From contig NC_087065.1 in assembly GCF_963678635.1 (NCBI RefSeq), positions 43,029,430 to 43,093,429 of the forward strand: a stretch of 64,000 nt of DNA. The letters are read 5' to 3'. This stretch comes from Symsagittifera roscoffensis. Its lineage: Eukaryota; Xenacoelomorpha; Acoela; Convolutidae. Below, in pieces: positions 58,525-64,000 of this stretch (the first letter of the stretch is position 1; each line of letters begins with the position of its first letter). The position numbers and the translations under genes are program-made. Under the pieces are notes generated by a model. That model made no database searches and was not told the DNA's origin. It worked only from the letters and a program-made list of their open reading frames with translations.

Positions 58525-58690
58525 AGCTGATCTAGGTGGGCGGTGGTTAGTAGCGGTCCCCCCCACCCTCCTCACGAACTCGACCCCCTGCCGACTCAAA
58601 GGGTCCCCACTTTGTGCTACTTTGTGATATCCATTTTCAGCCCACGGACCCTAATTTTTTTTGGGGCTTTTTGTGAATTTAGACAATAAG
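58525..58690. mobile_element. hAT-type MITE fragment
   Basis: GATCTAGGTGGGCGG, then AACTCGACCCCCTGCCGACT and GATATCCATTTTCAGCCCAC, all typical of the family. Only the left half is recognisable. Confidence 0.55.
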
Positions 58691-59544
58691 AACTGGGCCA
58701 TCGAAACTTATTGTAAATTTTTGCCTACCAAATTGATTAAATTTTTTTTTGTAAAGTAATTATGAAACATTGCATTAGTGGATGTGTGACTCGATATGAT
58801 TTTGTTTCTCAGAATTGCTATACTTGTGAATGACCCACAAAATGGTCGTCTGCATTGGTTTTGGATCAATTGAAAAATTTTGGTACTAACACGCTTTTTG
58901 GTACTTCTTTTTGATTGCAATGTATATTTTTACCATTTGGTGACGAACGAATAGCAACGATTGTATCAGCTGTTATTTATTGCTTGCGGAAACAAAATTT
59001 GTTTTTTTTTGTTTGAAAATTTCAGTTTTCTTAAACTAAAATTGCTTAGTATACATATTGAAAGCAGTAGGACAGCCAAGGTTTTACCAAAATATAAGCC
59101 GTTTTTTTGCGATATGTAAGTTCTTTTTAAAAGCCATTAACGGAAACGTTTCCTTTTTTGGAGTGGAGCATCAAATGTTTTTCTTTTTGGGCTAAGCTAT
59201 CCTCACTGAATTTCTACAAAAAAGTCCTAATGACACTCGAATTTGCATTTTTAGGCTTCTCTATCGACTAATTATTAGCCTTAATTCTTAAGAACAAGAG
59301 AAAAATATCGTCCTAGAAGTATTTAAGCGAAAGATCAACCCGTAAAACAAGCGGCAAAAATAAACTGTGATTCAAATAGAAAATGCTGAGTTCCCGCTGC
59401 CTGGAAAAGTTCACGTAATCAAGAGAAAGGATTTTATATCAAATTAAATCTTGGGGGTAATTTGATGATTTGGTTCAAGTCAAGAACAGTTTCTAGACAA
59501 AATTATTCTTTTAGAATCTGAATGACCTGCTCCTTGTTTGCGTG

Positions 59545-60830
59545 AAAACAAAATAAAAAGAATTTGCATGGAAAGAACAGATCAATTAATAGAAAAAATC
59601 ACAAAACCGTTGTTTGACTTGTTGAATGACTTGTTTTTGATAAATCAGAAAGTCGTTTCTAAAACTGAAACCAACATAACTGTGGATAGTTACTTTTTTT
59701 TGAGCTGGATCTCTCAAAACTTTAAAACATATTGCAAAAAGCTATTTTGAGTACATAGATGATTATTGGTAGTAAATCATTTGAAATAAGAAATGGTAAA
59801 TTTAGGTTGCGTTGATTATGAATTCAATCTATATTGCGTCTATTGGGACGGCAATCGTCCTTGGTTCGAATCTGTCATGACCTGTTTTTTTTTTTTTTCA
59901 AACGGAGCATTTTCCGTTTCGAAAAAATGTAGGCGCTTAATATTTGTCTGCTTCTGTTTTGTCGACTTACTTGGCACATCGTATAATCAGCACTGTACTT
60001 TGCTGATATAAAATATCCGGACAAAACGCACAGAATTTGAAACGTGTATCAAGTCAAAAATGGAAAAATGTAATTTTCGGAGAAATGGTGTATTTTCCAA
60101 AAATGCTTCTAACATTAAGAAAATAGTGTTTTAAAAATGTTGTTTGAATGTTGTTTTTGAATTTTGTTGAGCTGTGTAAGAAGCTCACTTAGATGTAGAT
60201 TGATCAGTAAATGATTTAGTAGTAAAACAAAATAAAAAGATTTTGCATGAAAAGTACAGATCAATTAAAAGAAAAGTCACAAAACCGTTGTTTGACTTGT
60301 TGAATGACTTGTTTCTGACAATTTAGAAAAACGTTTTCAAAAACTAAAACCAACATTACTGTGGATAGTTACTTAGTTACTTTTTTTTGAGCTGGATCTC
60401 TCAAAACTTCAAAACATACAATTATTCATAGATGTTTATTGGTAGTAAAACATTTGAAACAAGAAATGGTAAACATAGGTTGCGTTGATTATGAATTCAG
60501 TCTATATTGCGTCTCTTGGGACGGCAATCGTCCTTGGTTCGAATCTGTCATGACCTGTTTTTTTTCAAACGGAGCATTTTCCGTTTCGAAAAATGTGGGT
60601 TTAATATTTGTCTGCTTCTGCTTTGTCGGCTTACTTGGCACATCGTATAATTAGCACTGTGCATTGCTGAGATAATATATCCGGACAAATCGCACAGAAC
60701 TTGAAACGTGCATCAAGTCAAAAAGTGAAAAAGTGTAATTTTCGGAGAAATGTTAACTTCTAAAAAATGCTTCTAACATTAAGAAAATAGTGTTTCAAAA
60801 ATTTTGTTTGATAGTTTTTTTAATGTTGTT
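59545..60830 (+). repeat. ~680-bp tandem duplication holding two SINE copies (D and E)
   Basis: The block starting AAAACAAAATAAAAAGAATT at 59545 recurs at 60224 (offset 679). Each unit has a SINE with B box TGGTTCGAATCTGTC (59859 and 60536) and tail TTTGTCTGCTTCTG..TCGGCTTACTTGGCACATCG. Units differ by perhaps 8-10%, so this is older than the 3.58-kb duplication. Confidence 0.75.
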
Positions 60831-61398
60831 TTTTTAATTGACAAAAAAACTACCCAGTTTTGGTAAAATCTTGAAGCCGAAAACCTCAAAATAAATTGCA
60901 CCATTTTAATTCTGTTAATTCTCTAGCCAATTTTTTCCTCACAATTTTGAGTTTCAAACCAATCCAAATTTGGAACAAATCTATTTAATTTTCAAGTTTT
61001 ATGCGCTTTGTTCATATATTATCATAAAGCACCTTAGCTCAGTCTCAAAGTAAACATTCGTTGCTAAATCGGATCCAGTGAACATGCTTGAACAATCAAA
61101 CCAGCAATTTATGTAATGAAACATAGCTCAGTATATGAAAAAGCCAACGTCATTGTTTTGTGTTTTGAAGGACGTGACCAAATATTCACGCTTGGGGTGC
61201 TTTTGGACAAACTTCAATATCTCTACGCGAAATTTTGAGGGAATTCTTAAATCTGTCCAAAAATTTTTTGATGTCGCACATTCAAAAGCAAAAAAAAGTT
61301 TTATTTTTGATCAAATTTAGTGGATTTGTTTCTAAGTTAAGGGTTGCAATTGGGTTTACTTTGATCGCTATAATACAAATTAGGATAATTAAAGCGCT

Positions 61399-62283
61399 TC
61401 CCGTTTTGAACAAAAATGGTAGTCATACCATTTTCTTATATGGAAATATGCTAGATATACACTTTTCATGCAATTACATAAGTACAAAAAGTTGCATGAA
61501 TGGTCCATGGTTATTGATTTTTCACCTATAAAAATTGTGCGACTAACTTTTTTCCACAAATCAAAAACTGATTACTGTAAAAATTAATCTCTCAAAATTT
61601 TTGAGATGCGGACGTAACCAAATAAAAGTGACACAAGTTTTGGCTTACTCAAAACTAGAGTCGCTAACGTTTTAATCTTCTCACATTTACGTTGCTTTGG
61701 AAACCACCTGAATTGTCTAAGAGATGTCTAACACAAATCATATACTGCAAGAATGAAAATTTTAATCTTTGGTAGTTTTTTATGACGATCATTTTTAAAA
61801 AATTTTTTCTAATAAATCATACATTGATCAAGGCATACAAGAACAAGCCATTCAAAAGTTTTTGAGCGTTTTTGAAAAAATTTATCCAGAGAACGGAAAA
61901 AATCAAATTTTTGAGTATCCTGGGTTATGTTATGCACACCAACAATTAAATTTTTTATGCAAAATGTTTTTTCGGGAAATGTTTGTCTAAGTACAAAATT
62001 CGTTTTGCGGTTTAGAAGGGAACAAAAAAACATACATGGAAATTGTGTGATTAGCATTTTTTTTGACAAATATTTTCCTTTTTGTAGTCCAATTTACTGA
62101 CTTTTATTTTTAAACAAGAGAAAAAATCTTTGAAAAATCAATGACATCAGTTATGCAAAAATATGGACTTTTGTGCCATTAGTTTTTTTAGAAACCTATT
62201 CTTTGAGTCATAAGTTTTTTTCAACGAACTTAGTTTTTTGAATTGTATGATTAGCATTTTTGGTCTATGGAGGTCAACGGGTT
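61399..62283. mobile_element. Foldback element FB-A, second copy
   Basis: Left end TCCCGTTTTGAACAAAAATG, right end GCATTTTTGGTCTATGGAGG followed by TCAACGGG. The centre carries GATCAAGGCATAC and TTATGCACACC, the same blocks found in the 1.3-kb triplication. Terminal repeats are mutated relative to the 51-kb copy. Confidence 0.75.
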
Positions 62284-62429
62284 AATAGGTAAGTAGTAAA
62301 TCAATCATTTTAATTTGATCTAAGGCAAACAGTTTTTAACAATTTTCTTCCGTGCACAAAATATATCATTTTGAGTTTGACATAGCGTATGGGGATAAAT
62401 TTAGCGTATGCGGATAAAAAAATTAAATT

Positions 62430-62540
62430 GAAAAAAAAAATTGAAAGTGTTTTTTAAACTTTTACAGCCAAAAAAATTTTCATCGAAGTTAAAGGGCACT
62501 CAGAACATTCAGAACTTTGCCCTCATACAAATCGCTTTGT
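62430..62540 (+). mobile_element. HINE-1 3' end relic
   Basis: GGGCACTCAGAACATTCAGA with a decayed hairpin (ACTTTGCCCTC) and tail ATACAAATCGCTTTGTTG. It is recognisable only by order and spacing. Confidence 0.5.
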
Positions 62541-62984
62541 TGTCATTGAAATTTTCCTGATTTTCAAAACTGTTATTTGATTGTTATCAAATTTTATATG
62601 ACTAGTGCTCAGAATTTTTACCGGGTTAAATGCTAGCAGGTTTAACTTTGGCTGATTTATATACCCTCAACAGAACAGACAGAGTAAATGTAAAGTAATC
62701 AGAATTTAACAACTAAGAGAAATGTGCCCGGTCTACGAGCACACTACCGGTCCAGCAGCTTTCATTTTTCTTTAACTAATCGGAATCGAGAGCAACAGTA
62801 TCATGTTAATTTGAACATAAAAAAGAATATATTAGCTAACAATTTTAGAAATTCGTAAGTAGGAAATAAGTAAATAAGTATACTGCCCAAAAGAAAAAAA
62901 TATAGCCAGCCTTGATTACAAAATTTAAATAGAAAGATTATTTCGTCTAGGACTAAAAAACTGTTCGAAAATGTTGTCAACCTT

Positions 62985-63190
62985 TTTTAAAGTCTACTAA
63001 ATTGATTTTTTCAGTTCTGCCAAGTCACAAAAAAGACCAATTTTTCTGCGTCGCAGGCAAAATTTAAAAAAGCCAAAAAGAACGTTTTTAGGCCTTTTTT
63101 GGGTTTTTACAAAAAAAAAATCATTTTTTACCGGCGGGCGCTCCCCTTCAAATTTATCATATATTGCCGCAAAAAGCGCCTTCAAAAACT
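62985..63190. mobile_element. hAT-type MITE internal fragment
   Basis: TTTTTAGGCCTTTTTTGGG, GGCGGGCGCTCCCCTTCAAA and GCCGCAAAAAGCGCCTTC match the middle of the 18.6-kb element. No termini. Confidence 0.45.
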
Positions 63191-64000
63191 GAAAAAAAAT
63201 TTAGCTTGCTCTAAAATTATTTACATGAAAACAATCGCGTTCAAATTCTCATCCATTCATTTTGATTACTCCTATATATTTGTGTGTGCTGCATCAGTAT
63301 TGTATCAAAATTGGATGCTTTTTGGTACGCAACCTAACAGGTAGTAGCCATTTGTAAAATCGTTTCTCTCCTTTAAACATTCTTTATTAATTGAACAGCA
63401 CCTTGTACCAGAAGAGACTGGAAAACTAATTACCAAAAAAATATCCAAGCAAACATCGAACTACAACTGCTTGTACCGAGGCAAGGCTGGTTTTTAACAA
63501 TTCTGCTGGAGCTTTTAGCAACAAGCGATGTTTTTTTTTGCTTAAAAAAATTAAAACTCAAGTTTTTTTTTCTTCAATTTGGAACATTTTCCTGACTTCC
63601 CGATATCCACAATGCTTAGAACAATTTCACAAGTTTTGTCCACTAACGAATTATTTGGATGCACTAGGTAGCATAAATTAAGTAAATCAAATTTTGAGTT
63701 TTGTGAGCCGGACTAATTTGTCTTCTAAGCTACTCGTAATTGAAAAATAAGAAAGTTCTGGTGGAAAGTAGTTATCTCAAATTGTCCGAACTGGTCATTT
63801 TGAAACCCCTTGCTTTACAAAAATTGGTCGAAAGCATAAAATTTGTTTTAGAAAATGTTAAGTTGCACAAAAAAGTCCGCCAAATTTGTTTAAAATTGAC
63901 ATTTCTTTTGAAATCGACGTTTCCACGTTTAAAAAAATGTTAGCTTTTAAAAAATTTCTTAGTTTAATCTTGGATTTGTTTCGTTGAGAGAAAACGTTTC
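63191..64000. other. Window end, no gene seen
   Basis: AT-rich non-coding sequence with long T-runs. The open frame near 63740-63943 (LKLSELVILKPLALQKLVES) is Leu/Lys-rich as expected by chance here. Confidence 0.45.

Overview
This is a stretch of nuclear genome from an animal, most likely an invertebrate. It is very AT-rich and gene-poor, has spliceosomal introns with GT..AG borders and AATAAA poly(A) signals, and is crowded with transposable-element remnants and tandem repeats. I cannot name the species. Two protein-coding genes stand out because their exons are clearly richer in G+C than the background and keep long, domain-bearing frames.

Gene 1 (7752-11206, + strand, five coding exons, 638 codons deduced) encodes a protein with a von Willebrand A-like fold that lacks a canonical MIDAS, followed by a DUF4537 (Tudor-like) region and a basic C-terminus. 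It resembles the C11orf16/VWA3-type proteins of animals. Gene 2 (24896-25783, + strand, one coding exon, 295 residues) encodes a B-box zinc finger, coiled coil and MATH domain, a RING-less TRIM37-like layout. An acceptor site just before its ATG leaves open a further 5' exon.

The rest is repeat landscape. 1-7.5 kb: tRNA-derived SINE copies, a 0.4-kb foldback, a CA microsatellite and one stop-poor island that may be a coding fossil. 12-23 kb: hAT-type MITEs, a degenerate tandem array and a nearly perfect 3.58-kb tandem duplication (15631-22786) containing a higher-order repeat. 24.3-29.7 kb: a MITE just upstream of gene 2, then a 1.3-kb tandem triplication copying the last ~44 codons of gene 2, its 3' flank and part of a transposon. 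30-36.4 kb: degenerate duplicated blocks, a relic of a hAT transposase C-terminus and a minus-strand tRNA-like SINE. 37.8-40.9 kb: about 18 monomers of a diverged ~167-bp satellite. 42-64 kb: many non-autonomous elements, a 200-N gap, a GA microsatellite, a SINE tandem duplication and foldbacks.

The most interesting non-genic signal is a set of dispersed elements with short inverted repeats near both ends (GTTCCGAC ... GTCGGAAC), a hairpin beyond the 3' inverted repeat, and a shared CTTGTT tail. This matches the architecture described for Helentron-derived HINE/DINE-1-like elements. Two families here share the inverted repeats but carry different hairpins. No intact tRNA, rRNA, CRISPR or operon is seen, and the genes give no sign of a common pathway.
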